From assembly GCA_012976225.1 (NCBI GenBank), contig JAAVVG010000015.1:620001-684000 (forward strand): a stretch of 64,000 nt of DNA. The letters run 5' to 3'. Under the pieces are notes generated by a model. The model did no database searches, was not told the origin of the DNA, and was given only the letters and a program-made list of their open reading frames with translations. The stretch comes from Golubevia sp. BC0850 (taxonomy: Eukaryota; Basidiomycota; Exobasidiomycetes; Golubeviales; Golubeviaceae). A program made the translations under genes and the position numbers. This document shows, piece after piece, positions 34,942 to 46,598 of this stretch. The first letter of the stretch is position 1, and the number at the start of each line of letters is the position of its first letter.

Positions 34942-35955
34942 CTATAGTCCATAAGTCCGAGTTCTACCTCGAGTTTCCCAATGAACTTTCGCAAACGTAA
35001 GGTACGAGGGAAAGGACAGAAAGAAAGGACAGAAAGGAATTGTGATCAAAAAAGGGGACTTCAAACTCACCTTTGGAATGTCATGATGTTCACTCAAAGA
35101 ACTCAAGTGTTCATTGAAAGCATCTACTTTATCTTTGTGTGAACGTTTTGCTTCTTTTGAGACTCGTTCTGCCATCTGAGGGAGGGGAATTGGTCGAAGC
35201 AAAGAGATGAGAATTAATCAAAGCGCCCGATTTGGAGGAGACTTGGAGACAGCTCCAAGGATAAATCTCCCAGATATTAGATCCACAGAGTTGATAAAGA
35301 AACGCTGGGAAATGAAACGTGCTTCAGAGGTAAGGGAGGCCAAAATGCAGTTCAAAGAGCTGGGCTGTAGATCTTGGTGAGGAGAGAGGGCCTCCTTCTC
35401 CCTCCTAAGTCACTTTCTCTTTTGCATCGAATTAGTCTAATTGGATGATTTCCTTCTTTACCAAATCCAGGTAAACCAGCTGCTCAACTGCAGAAGAGAC
35501 TGGTCTTCCTTTTCTCCGATTCTCACCCAACGAAACTACTCACTCTTCTCAATCGAATCTCTTCGAACCTCCTCTCAGCTTCGGTTCTAGTATCCAAATA
35601 ATCGTTCTTTTTTCCAGCCTTCCCATCGGAGCCAGGTGCTTCCACACCTCTCTCCTCCTGATCATCTTCTGGCTGACGCTTGGATGTAGAAGCTGAGCTT
35701 GAGGATGGGACTATTGAGTGCTTTGACGAACTTGAACTTGAGGATTTGGATTTCTTTTTCCTGAGAAAAGAGGGGAAAGCAGGAGGTAAGGTAGGAGAAA
35801 GGAAGAGCGTTGTGAAAGGGTTGATAAGAGAACTGAGTATGGGGTGGGTAGAGGTAGATAGATCATGAAATGGGAAAGAGAGCTTACTTTTTGGAAGATG
35901 AATCATTTCCCTTTAATTTCAAACCACCAGGCTTGAAATCGTAAGGAGATGACAT
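34942..35955 (-). CDS. FAM32A-like small nuclear protein
   Basis: Exons complement of 35888-35955, 35544-35760 and 35071-35175 are phase-consistent. The protein starts MSSPYDFKPGGLKLKG, continues with a Lys/Ser-rich stretch, then DTRTEAERRFEEIRLRRMAE and RVSKEAKRSHKDKVDAFNEH then LSSLSEHHDIPK. This is the FAM32A architecture (N-terminal YDF-x-PGG-x-LKLKG, C-terminal EHHDIPKV-x-W). FAM32A is found in the catalytic spliceosome, where its tail reaches the 5' exon. The last piece is unresolved: the conserved V-x-W (VHWETRGR, stop near 34942) lies just past a CGAAAG acceptor but in a frame one base off from the phase-0 splice, which would instead give FIGKLEVEL. Either the acceptor is unusual or the tail differs. 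It is divergent from the NDUFB4-like gene with only 91 bp between ATGs. Confidence 0.85.
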
Positions 35956-36046
35956 AGTTTAAAAATACCGGATAGAGCGATTGGGAAGAGGAAAGAGGCA
36001 AGCCTTGGACTTTAACCACAACCATCAATCCAATCCTAATTCAATC

Positions 36047-37156
36047 ATGGCTGGAGGTGATTATCGTAAGTATTCAATTTCTATTCAAGTATTAAGAAAT
36101 CATTTAAATTCAATCAGTCAATCATGGAAACTATTCCTTGGAGTTGGAGACGAGCCAGCAGCCTCAACCCACAACCATTCAGCCTCATCCATTCTTCCCT
36201 TCTCTTCTTCTAACGCTCTCTACTCTTCTATCCGTATGAACTCTTTAGATTCCGTCAAGCTAGATCCCGCCGTCGAGCGATGGCAAGATATGGTCAGTTA
36301 CAATCTCTCTCCCTCTCAACCTCTCAAAGTCTCCCAGCTTTTTGCCAACTACTCAACCTCTTCCTCTCCCTGTCTCTTCTCTATTTGATTATCGGTCTCT
36401 GATGACTTAGCACTCATCAATGTACCAACGTTTCAGAATGACTCCTGCTGCTACAAGGAAGGTTCTACTTTGGGGTGCTTTGGTTCCTTACTTGACTTAT
36501 AAGGCTGCTACTTTCACTGATGTGAGTAGCCGAACTATGAAAGGAATTCTCTAGATGAAGAGATTTTTCAATAGCTGGCTAGGGGCGATAGAAGGGAGAG
36601 ACTGGGGTAGAATGATAGAGAAGGAGAGAGGGTGGGTTGGTAGAATGATGGCAAGTGAGGTCGCTTCTGAACACGGGGTAGGGATAGACAGAAAGTGGAA
36701 TTATATAAAGATAGTTTGGGAGTTTGAGAAACCAATCATCAAGTAAGGCGTTAGTTTGAGTAGGGGGTCTATCGAAGCCTACTCTTCCTCGAGTCTCTTC
36801 TTCACTTCCCCTCAAGGCTGATGACTAGCAAATCGTCAATGTAGAGTCAAACGCTTTTGACTTGCCATCATCTAAGTTTCGCAAGTTCTTTGCGTCGGAA
36901 GGTACACGATGTGGCGTCCTCTCTTCAGTTCTCAAGGCTGTCAGACCCAACCTGTTCTCTCTTCTCCCTCTCCCTCCTGCCTCTCGAAATCCTGTTGAAT
37001 TCCGACAGAGGTTTTGGTAACATTTGACTTATAGATTTCTTCCCAACTCATTCCCCCCTCCTCTTTTAACAGGCTCGTTGGGATCTACGTTCAAAAACTA
37101 GAGAAGATTCTTTGCTTCGTGAAGCTCCAGTCGCAGCTCCTGAAGCTGAGAAATAA
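36047..37156 (+). CDS. NDUFB4-like (B15) accessory subunit of mitochondrial complex I
   Basis: Four exons (36047-36065, 36249-36292, 36411-36521, 37073-37156) join in phase to 85 residues: MAGGDYHSVKLDPAVERWQD, then MHSSMYQRFRMTPAATRKV, LLWGALVPYLTYKAATFTD and ARWDLRSKTREDSLL. The order HSVK-x-DPA-x-E, Y-x-x-FR-x-TP, one membrane helix (LLWGALVPYLTY) and WDLR-x-K-x-R matches fungal NDUFB4/B15, a one-pass inner-membrane accessory subunit of NADH:ubiquinone oxidoreductase. The first exon codes only six residues plus one base. The last intron is 551 nt, long for this genome, with nothing recognisable inside. The promoter is shared with the FAM32A-like gene. Confidence 0.85.
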
Positions 37157-37606
37157 GGGGGAACAACTACTTTCTCATATCTTCTATCTTTGCAATTAAT
37201 TGAGAATCGTTGGCGAACAATTTTGGTGTTTTGAAATGTGTGATACGTAGACAAGGGTGCTTTGTTGTGATTGTGATTGCTGTTTGTTGGTTCATTAAAA
37301 GGTTACAAAAAGTTGCTAATTAAACAAAAAAAGCACCATTGAAGGAAATTCTTGGGGGTCTATTTCGAACAGGGTGAGGGAGCGGGTGGGATATTTGACA
37401 GAAAAGATTCGAGACTTGCCGGTGACGTTTGTGTTATTTGAGGAACAGGAAAGAAGGAAATCCAGACCCTCTGTCAGTGACGTAACAAATTTTGATAACT
37501 GAAGAAGAGTGGACCTTGGTTTTGAGGGATTGCAGAGGAAATCGAGTGCAGAAGTGAGGATCCAGGTCGTGACTAGATAGACCGAAGAGAAAAGAGAGAC
37601 TTCTGG
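37157..37606. other. Intergenic region between convergent genes
   Basis: About 450 bases. The 3' flanks of the NDUFB4-like (+) and UPF0538-like (-) genes meet here. No feature recognised. Confidence 0.5.
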
Positions 37607-38484
37607 TCAACCTTGAGAATCCCATTTAGTTTGAGGATCTTTCAAGAAATCTTCATAAGCTTCACGATTGAAAAGTGAAAGTTCGGTTTCGTTTTCTGAA
37701 GAGGGAAGAGGGAGGGGAGGTGAGGGAAGAAAAGAGGAATCAACACTCTCTAGTAGTATTAGATTCCCGTCAACCCTGCTATTCCCTAAATTTCTTGAAC
37801 TCAAGGATAGAAGTCCGTCTGTTCTTGATTGGAAAGGAAAGTGGAGACCGAGAAAGAGGAAGTTACAAGTTTCTACTCACCAATTCCTAAATCTAACAGA
37901 CACTTTCCCTCTCCTTCTTCTTCGTTCAGAATCCAATCCTCATGATCTAAATTAATGATCAGATTGGTAGTCTTAGCTCCATGAGCTCTTGTGTAAAGTT
38001 TCAAGGTATCGAGATTTTGAGAATAAGATCTGAAAGCTTTAAAAGCTGGAGATGATGAGACGTCTGTGAGGTTGACCAAGATAAGAAATAAAGAAACTGT
38101 CAGTGAACTGGATTCCTCATCTATTCAAGCTCTGATCAAGCAGCTTGACAAGATCCAAGAGCTGGAACTTTCCCCTTGTCTGTCTTCTTAATTTACCCTG
38201 ATTTTCACTGCCCCTGTCCTCCTGAATCAATGTCTAGGTCACTCACCTTTAACGCACCTTTCCTTCAAACCTTTTACAGTCTCTTGAGTCAAATCTACCT
38301 TGAGAACCAAAGCTTTCATGGTCCTAAACTGAAAGCTTTTGATAACTCTGATGGTTAAGATAGCATCGGTATTTGGTCTTTGATGATTTGTCTCGAGGGT
38401 CGAATAAGAATCAGTGTTAAGAGTAAATGGATGAAATCCACCTGGAAGTAATTTCGGTTCAGAAGAAGAAGTTGCTTCTGTCAT
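37607..38484 (-). CDS. UPF0538 family protein (C2orf76-like)
   Basis: Exons complement of 38247-38484, 37881-38063 and 37607-37785 join in phase to 199 residues. The core reads ILTIRVIKSFQFRTMKALVL, the leading strand of UPF0538 (TVRLIRSFEHRN in the human protein), then DLTQETVKGL, AFRSYSQNLDTLKLYTRAHG, AKTTNLIINLDHEDWIL, LLDLGIGN, TELSLFNREAYEDFLKDPQT and KWD. This matches the ubiquitin-like fold suggested for the family, whose role is unknown. A ~40-residue polar N-terminal extension precedes the core. The start ATG at 38484 was chosen because further upstream the frame has no ATG. The third exon uses an AAATTTAG acceptor at 37786-37793. It is divergent from the carboxypeptidase gene (117 bp between starts). 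Confidence 0.85.
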
Positions 38485-38601
38485 CTGATCGTAGGGTTGA
38501 GAAGAAATGAGCTTATCGGACTTTCGGATGGAAGCCAAAGGTTATTCTGACTTGACTTGTTGCTTTTCTTTAGAACTTCAACCTCGTTTTTCTTCTCCAA
38601 G

Positions 38602-41226
38602 ATGAGGATTTCGATTTCAATCTTGTCTTTAACTTATTTGGTTACCTCTACTTTTGCAGCATCAGCATCAGCATCTTCAGTTTATCTCGATTCAGTAATT
38701 CAAGATCCAATCTCTGTTGAATCTTCCAGTTCGAATCCTCTACAAATCGAATTGCCTTTCATTCCAGCCGATTATCAGCATCTATCTCATTTAACTGCTT
38801 CATCTACTTTCACCGTCAAAGACATCGTAGCTTCACAGAATGGAAAGCACGTTCATCTATCTCATCAAGAATTCCCTGACGTCAAGATGAGACTGAAGAG
38901 AATCGCTCCAAAGATGCAGAGTAGAGCTGATGATGAAATGGATCCAGAAGCTTTCTGTGATACTACTGTGACTAGTTGGAGTGGTTGTGAGTACATACAC
39001 AATGACAGAGAGAGAGAGAGATGAAATGATGGAGTCAAGAGATTGGGGATGGCCCAGGTTATGATAAGCGAAGTAGGCTCATGCATGAAGCTCTGAGAGT
39101 GAATACCATCTTCAGATCAACGCTGTTTTGATCTTTTTATTTCTGGCTCATATTCTTATTGATGAGAGAGGAAAGTTTGAGAGTGCGAGCCTGACATCTT
39201 CTCATCCTTTGACACCCCCACGCTACCCTAATCAGACATCGATTTCATCGACGGAAAGTCTCTTTTCTTCTACTTCTTCGAATCTCGTTCTTCTCCCGAA
39301 AAGGATCCAGTTCTTCTCTGGACAAATGGTGGACCAGTGAGTCTCAGACACCTACTTTCGAATTCGCCATCGTTCTTCTCTGAACGCTGAACATTCTCTC
39401 GTCTAATCGTCTGCAGGGATGTTCTAGTGCCTTAGGTCTCTTCTTAGAATTAGGTCCGTGTTCAGTAGCTGAAGGTTCAAAAGGAACTGGAGGTCCTCCA
39501 ATCAATGGAACTTCTTTCAATCCTCATTCTGTAAGTCTCGCCTCTAATCACCTCTCTAGCGATATGCAATTCTCTCATCCTTTCTCTCCCTCTTTCTTCC
39601 TCCAGTGGAACTCTCGCGCAAACCTTATAGTCATCGATCAACCCGTAGGAGTTGGATACTCTTATTCACGTTATGGAGTTCAAGTCTCAAACTCCCTTCA
39701 AGCTTCAAAAGACATTTACAAATTCCTTAGAATCTTCTTCGATGCCTTCTCAAGTTTTAGAGAGAATGATTTCGTTTTGACTGCTGAGTCTTTTGGTGGT
39801 AGATATATTCCAATCTTCGCTACTCAAATCGTTGATATGAACAGAGAGAAAATTCTAACAGCTGAAAAGGAAGATAGAGAAGTTAAGAAAGAAGAATTGA
39901 TTAATTTGAAAAAGATTGCAATCGGAAATGGTTTAACTGATATTGCTACGCAGACTCCATATTATTATGATTTGTGAGTTAGCTTGAGCTTGACTATCTC
40001 TCTCGAGACCTCAACTCTGAACTCTCACCCTCTCCTACCTCTCATTCGTTCCCCTATTCCTTTTTGACAGTACTTGCACTAACCGAGGAGGAACTCCTCC
40101 AGTCCTTTCAATCCAAACATGCAAGCGTATGAAGTACTTCAAGGAAAGATGTACCGAATGGTTAGAAGCAGAATGCAGACACACTTACGATTCCCATGCA
40201 TGTGAATCTGCCAGTGATTTGTGCTCTAACGAATTGATGGGTCCTTATATGGAGACTGGGTTGAATCCTTGTGAGTACAAGAGGGCAAGAGGGCAGATCA
40301 CGTTCGAGTACGAAGAGTGGATCTCTTCTTCATTTCTAACTCCCTCTCTTGATCCTTTTTGCTCTCACCTGGACTTTGGAACCTTTTAGACAACATTGAA
40401 GATCCCTGTAAAGCAGGTCTGAATCCAAACCTTTGCTACCCGGTCTCTGCGGATATCAGAGCTTATTTGGATAGAGATGACGTCAGAGAATTGATCGGCG
40501 CTGCTCCCGTTTCTGAAGTGAGTTCTGAAAAACTTTGACACGCATTTCTATAGAAGCAAGAACTCACCACCTTTTCCGTCTCTTGCTCTAATCTATTTCT
40601 TCTCAAAATTCAGATTGGAAAGTTCCAAACTTGTTCTCCAGAAGTCGGCTCAGCTTTCAACAAGGCTCAAGACTCAAATGTCGATAACACAATCTACATT
40701 GAGGGACTTTTGGAAAGAGGAATTGAAGTTCTCATTTATGTTGTAAGTTTCAGAGACACCTTGCTAAACCTTCGTCACAATCCCGATCATTCTCTATCAC
40801 GACTTCTCTCACTTTTCGCCTTCCACAAACTATTGGTCTGTACAGGGAGAACTAGATTGGATCTGCAATTGGTTAGGAAACAAAGCTTGGGTTTCAAAGC
40901 TTTCATGGACGAGATCTGAAGAATTTCACTCCGCTAAGAATTACCAATTCATCGTTGACGGAGAAGAAGTAGGAGAAGCTCAGCAAGGAGATCTTCTTTC
41001 TTGGGCTACCATCAAGAAAGCTGGTCACATGGTGAGTGTATCTGAAGAAGATCCGACAAGAGGGAAGGCGAAGACCGGCGGCTGGAATCATCTCCTTGAT
41101 CAGAATCGCATCTGAAAACGTGTCTGCCTTCTTTCTTTCTCTTTCTCTTTCATTTAGGTACCTTACGATAAGCCAAAAGTTGCTTTAGAATTACTGACTA
41201 GGTTCTTGAATGGGGAGAAGCTTTGA
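38602..41226 (+). CDS. Secreted/vacuolar serine carboxypeptidase (S10 family)
   Basis: Nine exons (38602-38986, 39236-39336, 39417-39530, 39606-39973, 40071-40270, 40390-40517, 40614-40742, 40846-41031, 41158-41226) join in phase to 559 residues. A signal peptide ([18 protein letters not shown]) is followed by a propeptide-like stretch with RLKRIAP. The mature enzyme starts near SWSGYIDF and includes [20 protein letters not shown], with an intron splitting GGP/GCSS. Catalytic Ser262 lies in [12 protein letters not shown], Asp479 in [10 protein letters not shown] and His536 in KAGHMVPYDKP. The triad is complete. The nucleophile motif is AESFGG rather than the usual GESYGG. Many Cys pairs (SLC..C in 340-400) fit the disulfide-rich fold. 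The enzyme removes C-terminal residues at acidic pH in the vacuole or outside the cell. Confidence 0.95.
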
Positions 41227-41288
41227 AGATCTCGAGAAGCAGAATGAGAAGTATGCAATTGGTTTGTCCTTACTCTCTTGTATCACAA

Positions 41289-41486
41289 CTAGCCTGTGGC
41301 TCCGTCTTCTACGAATCCGAGCTCAGATTTTGTTGCACATTTGAGCCACTTCTTTGGGGAGTCTCCACAAAATGTAGATTGACAGGCCTTTGAACTCTGT
41401 TGGTACCGAGCAGTGCATTCATCCATGCACTCATTTGATCCCTTCTTTGACTCTGGATCACTTTTGGGTTCTGATTTGAAAGACAA
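41289..41486 (-). CDS. Possible cysteine-rich small exon, unidentified
   Basis: On the minus strand an open stretch reads KGSNECMDECTARYQQSSKA then CQSTFCGDSPKKWLKCATKS and ends in a stop at 41289. Five or more Cys with CxxxC spacing look coding, but there is no in-frame ATG and no assured splice partner. It may be an exon of a small Cys-rich gene or a remnant. It lies just left of repeat copy A. Confidence 0.25.
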   Translation of the reverse strand: MSFKSEPKSDPESKKGSNECMDECTARYQQSSKACQSTFCGDSPKKWLKCATKSELGFVEDGATG

Positions 41487-41544
41487 AGACCTTCAAGATA
41501 GAGGGCAGATTATTGACGCTCAGAGGTCAGGCTTTTTTGAGGAG

Positions 41545-42720
41545 ATCCGAGACCATGCTGTGCCGAGTTCTCGGTAAAGGAGAACCAACCCTTAGATCAT
41601 TTTCATAGGTAAGTGATAGAGGGTCCATCAGAACCAAAGAGCAAGGAGACAAAAGAGAAGAGACCGAGCGATTTGCCACCGGCCACAGTAAGTTCACACA
41701 ATCAAACAAACCGAGTCACTCTGCACTCGTTTGAATCACATCAAAGAAGCAAAGGACAAAGAAAAGAAAAAAGATAAAAAGACAAAGAAAAAGACAAAGA
41801 AAGATTTTGCTGGGCACTCAGCGCTTTCATTTGTGGGGTGTTGTTTCTTGGGGTGAGGTGTTTCTCGTGAAGCGACGAGGTGTCAAATAAGAGTGTCTCC
41901 CCTGCCGCAAGCCTCAAGGACTCATGAATCCTTCAAGAGAGCAAGAAAGAGAATTCCAATGGACAGCTTCATCAATAGAAGGCGTTCGAAACAGTTTCAC
42001 CGAAAAGTAAAGCGGTTCCAAACGTTCCTCACTACTTCCTCGAGCAAGACCAAAAGACCAGGTGAAAGGTCCCAAAAGAGGGAGGTGTTGTGAAGGTGGC
42101 AAATGCTGTGAAGAGAGTGGGAGTTGTTGACGAGTCTTGGTCTTGAGGGTGGAGCTTTGAGGCGACAATGAGAGTGTTTCCTGGAGTTCACTTCACTTTT
42201 GACGTACTCCACTTGTGCAAGAAATCAGCAAGCTTCCTAGGTCAGGCAGCTTCATCAATTTAAAGCGGCTCGAAACGATTCACTGGAGAAGTGAAGCAGC
42301 TCCGAACTTCTTCTCACTCCAGGTGACGCCTCGAACCAGGGCTAGAAAAGAACTGGGTCTCACATTTTTTGTTGGGATGCCGTCTCTTGATGGTTCCATG
42401 CTGATACTGGATGTCTGCTGAATTGATTTTCAAGGCATTGGGGATTTGAAGTTAGAAAGCAGAGATGAGGAAAGAGAGAGGAAGGTGAAAGAAGATTGAG
42501 GTTGGATGGGATGGTGAAGAAGAAGGTGGAAAAGAGAATGTGTTCAAGAAGCTGCCTCGTACTTAAAGGGAGCGCGCGAGGTTGAAACGATTTGAGCGAA
42601 CCAGGCTAGCTTGGATGCGAAAAATAGAACGAAGGAAAGGATCAGCTTCAGCCTGGAGGTGAAACGTTTTCGCCCGTTGGGTTAGGCAAGCGTCAGTTTG
42701 GATGGCTCCGCTTCAATCCT
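41545..42720 (-). repeat. Dispersed repeat family, copy A (inverted partner of copy B)
   Basis: Read on the minus strand this ~1.2 kb segment matches copy B block by block: GTTTCACCTCCAGGCTGAAG, GAGGCAGCTTCTTGAACACA, a CT-rich leader, internal modules beginning AAGACCAAGACTCGTCAACA, GAGGAACGTTTGGAACCGCT, the hairpin motif GCGCTGAGTGCCCAGCAAAA plus T-rich tail, and a right end near GCTCGGTCTCTTCTCTTTTG and CGGCACAGCATGGTC. It is continuous here, without the insertion seen in copy B. No coding capacity was recognised. Family unassigned; it could be a non-autonomous element or LTR kin. Similarity to B suggests moderate age. Confidence 0.75.
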
Positions 42721-43182
42721 TCAATGGTCCGAGCCTGATGTTCTCGAACTCCTTTACTCCCTTTCATCTTATCCTTCTACAGATCTTCAGCGGCATGGAG
42801 TCGGAGATCTCTGACTCTGAGTTCGGGAGACCTCGAGGAAAAAAAACGAGTCTAGACTCTAGAGAGAAGGAGAGATCGAGATCCGAAATTTCTGAGCACT
42901 CTTGCCTTCCACTTCAAACAACAAGGATGAAGGTTCTTGTTGAAATGTAGCTCCTAGACAAGATACAAGATACAATTGTTAATTCTGTACTATTACAAGA
43001 AGAGAGATTGCGATGTCGAAGAGGAAGGGGGGAAATGGAACGATCACGGACGAGACAATCATACGCATCACCATAATATTTACAAACATCTATCTAGCCA
43101 TAAGTAGTCAAATAGTGACCATAGTAATTACGACAAAAAGAAGATTGCAGGACAAAAGAATAGAGGTGGAAACTCTTTATTT
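42721..43182. other. Intergenic flank between repeat copy A and the GYP7-like gene
   Basis: About 460 bases, no gene recognised; 3' flank of the RabGAP gene (-). Confidence 0.4.
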
Positions 43183-46100
43183 TCACAGCACTAACTTTAT
43201 CAGCTCCTCTGGAACTTCAAACTTCGTCTCCAGCTTGGAATCACCCTCTTCCTGCTTCTGAATCAGGCTTCTCAGAGCTTTGACGGAGATCTCGGCTCTT
43301 TCGATTACTTCTTCCAAGTTCATGTTATGAGCAAGACCATTATAGTACTGAAGGATTTCATCGAAGTTTTCTAGATACCTTGTGACTTGATCTCTATGAG
43401 TTTCGAGAATTGAAAGCGCTATGAATAGTTGAAATTGAGATGTGACACCAGTGAAGGAAGATGAAGTTGAGGCTGAAGAAGTAGTTGAAGATACGCTTGA
43501 ATTTGAAAGTGAAGGTGGAATGGAGAGATCGACAGGTTCCGGCTCGGATGACCAGACGCATTCCCAAAGCTTGAGAACATCCTGGAAGGAGAACTCCCGT
43601 TTGAAACAAATAAGAAGCCATCTAAAGAGACAAGTCAGGAGAAGTGAGAGAGAGAAGAGAGCGTGAGTTTGATGTGCTGCACCGACGAGAGAGCTTGAGT
43701 CCTTATTTCTGGTGAATGGCGACTCACCGGAAACAGAAGAACAGATTCAGTGCATCTGCTCTTTCAAGATGAGAATAAAGTTTCGGATCGAAGGTTCGAA
43801 TGAGAGATTGTAGCTCCAACAATTGCTTCTTCATTCCCGACTGGTCAGCTAGAAAGTTTGATCGCTGGTAGAAACAAGACAGGACGAGAAGGCAAAACAT
43901 ATTAGCATGAGTCAGAGAGGTCAAAGTCTAAGAACGAATGAAAGACCAGCTAGCCAGACTTACCATCCTGTTCATCATTCCCGTGAAGCACCAAAAAGTC
44001 AGACTCTCATCTCCACCGAAGACTACAAAAAGTGGAGAGCACAAATCCGACATTCCTTGAACATAGCCATCTAGACTAGGAAGGGAGAGTTTCGCTTCTA
44101 GCTTCTCTTGAGTCGATGCCGTAGACGAGACCTTAATTTCCTCATCTTTCCGCTCGATCGATCCTGTATCTTCTCCTGATTCTTGAGCTTGAGCTTGAGC
44201 TAGAGCTAGAGTTTGAGCATGACTTGCTTTTGAAATCTCCTGATCCCAAAAGCCATAAGTGATCAAAATGTTCTCCAGCTTTGAAATATTAGGATTAGTC
44301 TTAGGTCTTGGACCATCTTCCTCTTCCTCCTCATCACCTTCTTTCCTTATTCTATTCCTCCATTCTTCCTTCTCGAGTTCAGTCAACTCGACGTTCTTGA
44401 ACATTTCCAATCCCCTGTCAGTCCTTAAACAGTCAACTTTAACTCTGTGTTTCTGTTCTTTGAAACTTTCATCTTCAACCAAAAGTTGAGCCTCTCGATC
44501 TTTCCAACTTTTCTTAAATCTTTCATATTCTTGTTTCTTAGTTTCTAACAAAGTCTCTCTTTCTTGAGTAGTAGAATCAAAAGGTAGAGCACCTAGTAGA
44601 AAGGGCCAGGCTAAAGATCTAACATTGAACTCTAAACCTCTTGAAAAGATCCTAGACTTTAATTCTCTGAAAGATAGAAGAGGTCTACCAGTTTCACCAT
44701 CGAAGAACAGTTTCCATTCCTGTTCTGAGATTTCGGAATCTGATATCCTACCAGATTTAATCTTGTCCTTTGCTAACCCACTACTCTGCAATTTCCCTAA
44801 GACTTCGAAGACTCCCAATTCTCCACCTTCATTTTGTTTCTGGAACCCATTGTTCTCAGCCATCAACCCTTCTTCTTTTCTTCTATTCCTCTCTCCTTCT
44901 TCAGCAACTAGTCTACTCCACTTAGCTAAATAAACCCTAGCACTATCATATTCTCCCAACCCACTCTTGTTTGAAATCTCCTTCCACTCTAAATCTGAAG
45001 GTCCACCTAACGGTTCTGGACCTGCTTGAGCAAAAGACTGTACAGGTCCAGGAATCAAATGAGGTCTTACTAACGGATGAGCCAACAGATTTGAAGAAGC
45101 TTTCCGAGCATGTTGAGTTAAATGTGAGAATTGAGTCAAAACTGACATTTTAGTGGATTTTGCCCAGATAGTGAATGGATCCATCGAAGTTCCATCTGAT
45201 GCTTGAGGTTGAGAATGGTGTTGGATTCGAGTTTGAGAAAATGGATCGTCAGGATAAAGAGTTGAGAATTGCGATGAAGAATTCAAATTTGGAGAGACGT
45301 AAGAAGAGGAGGAAGATTTGGATTTGTTGGGTAAAGTCGGATCAATGGCATCGTCATCAAATAGGGGAGTTGTGTGAGCCTCGTAATCTACTCTGCTCGG
45401 ATCTATTAAGAATAATTTGAGATCTAAAACTGATCTCAATACGTTTGAATATTTCTTGGTTTCTCGGAGAAGTTCATCTCCTCCCCAAGTTGGAGTACTG
45501 CTTGGTCTAGGAGGAAGAGGAGGCGGATATGAGCCACTTGGAAGTCGGGCAACTTGATCAGAAACTCCGTTTGAAGAAGAGTAGGAAGTTGAATCACCTT
45601 CTCTCATTGTTGAACTTTCGTCATCATGGAAGTAGAGAGTCGGAAGAGATAAACCATTGATAGTGTTAATGTTGACTGTTCCATGCCAAGATCCAACTTC
45701 TAAGATTGAAGGAGGACAGATTCGTAAAGAGTGGAGTTGAGATAGGGGGATTGAGACAGCGTAGGAGGTTGGAGAGGTAGTAGAGGTTGTCGATCGTTTG
45801 GAGTTGACGCTGAAACCAGATTCTGAAGGAGTCTTCAGAAGTGTTTCTGGTGAAGATAAAAGATAAAAGAGGAAGAGAAAAGAAAAGAAGTTGGCATTGA
45901 TTGATCTCCTCAGCCTTATCTCTGATCCCCTTTGCTCCACGCTTTGGATGAGCAGTCTGACTCTCCCCCTCTTCCAGCTTCCTTTCTCTCTCACTGACTC
46001 ACCTGGATCCCAAACATCTACAGCAGTCACCTGAACATCTTCATCCCCAATATCATCTGCGATTGCATCAGACTGGGCTGCTCTCTCCTTTCCCTTTGCA

Positions 46101-46396
46101 CCTGCCCCTGCCCCTCTCCTCTTCTCAACCTTGACGAACTTATCTACCTCATCTCTTTCCTGTAGAAGAGCTTCTGGTAAATATGATAAGTAGATCGTAG
46201 CTCTAGGAGTAGAGGGACCTTTCCTGACTAGAGCTAGATAACCAGGTACATTGTCTCTTGAGTAGGGAGTGGGATGAACGTAAACTCTTGACCTTGACCA
46301 AAGTAGATGATGAGTTTCTTGTTCAGTTGAAGGTGAATCGCTTGAAGTGGTAGCGGTCTGAGTTGATGATGGAATGGAGGAACAGGAGGAACTCAT
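43183..46396 (-). CDS. TBC-domain Rab GTPase-activating protein (GYP7-like)
   Basis: Four exons, complement of 43183-43621, 43728-43864, 43964-45846 and 46003-46396, join in phase to 950 residues. The N-terminal half matches the Gyp7/TBC1D15 organisation, with a PH-like region around LGSWHGTVNINTI-type sequence (residues ~200-220). The TBC domain follows: SFRELKSRIFSRGLEFNVRS, LAWPFLLGALPFDST, HRVKVDCLRTDRGLEMF (arginine finger in D-x-x-RTDR), NILITYGFWD, DGYVQGMSDL (glutamine finger YVQGMSD), then LTFWCFTGMMNRM, RWLLICFKREFSFQDVLKLW and FIALSILETHRDQVTRYLEN. Both catalytic fingers are present, so it should be active; Gyp7 acts on Ypt7/Rab7 at the vacuole and late endosome. A Ser/acidic insert lies between helices near the C-terminus. 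It is divergent from the MCY1-like gene with 202 bp between starts. Confidence 0.93.
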
Positions 46397-46598
46397 GGAA
46401 GAGATCTATGATCTATACTTGTATCTACCAAGATGCTCGCTTGATTATGAACCCAAGTTACAGAAGGATCAAAAGAAGAAGAAGAATGATCTGGTCACCT
46501 CTAATGGATTCTTGAGAATGAGAATGATCGCCTTGTAGATGAATGGTGATGATGGTGTTTGAAGGAAGCGCAGCCATTAAAGTTTCCCTCCCGACTCC

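Noticed and set aside
38733-38743. GTTCGAATCC resembling a tRNA T-loop/B box
   Set aside because: It lies inside the carboxypeptidase coding exon and no cloverleaf can be built around it.
41700-41850. AAAGACAAAGAAAAAG run that could suggest a poly(A) tail of a processed copy
   Set aside because: It is the complement of the T-rich internal tail shared with copy B, and unique repeat sequence continues beyond it.
43442-43666. Plus-strand frame opposite the last exon of the GYP7-like gene
   Set aside because: The minus-strand exon carries clear TBC C-terminal sequence in phase with the upstream exons; the plus frame is its shadow.
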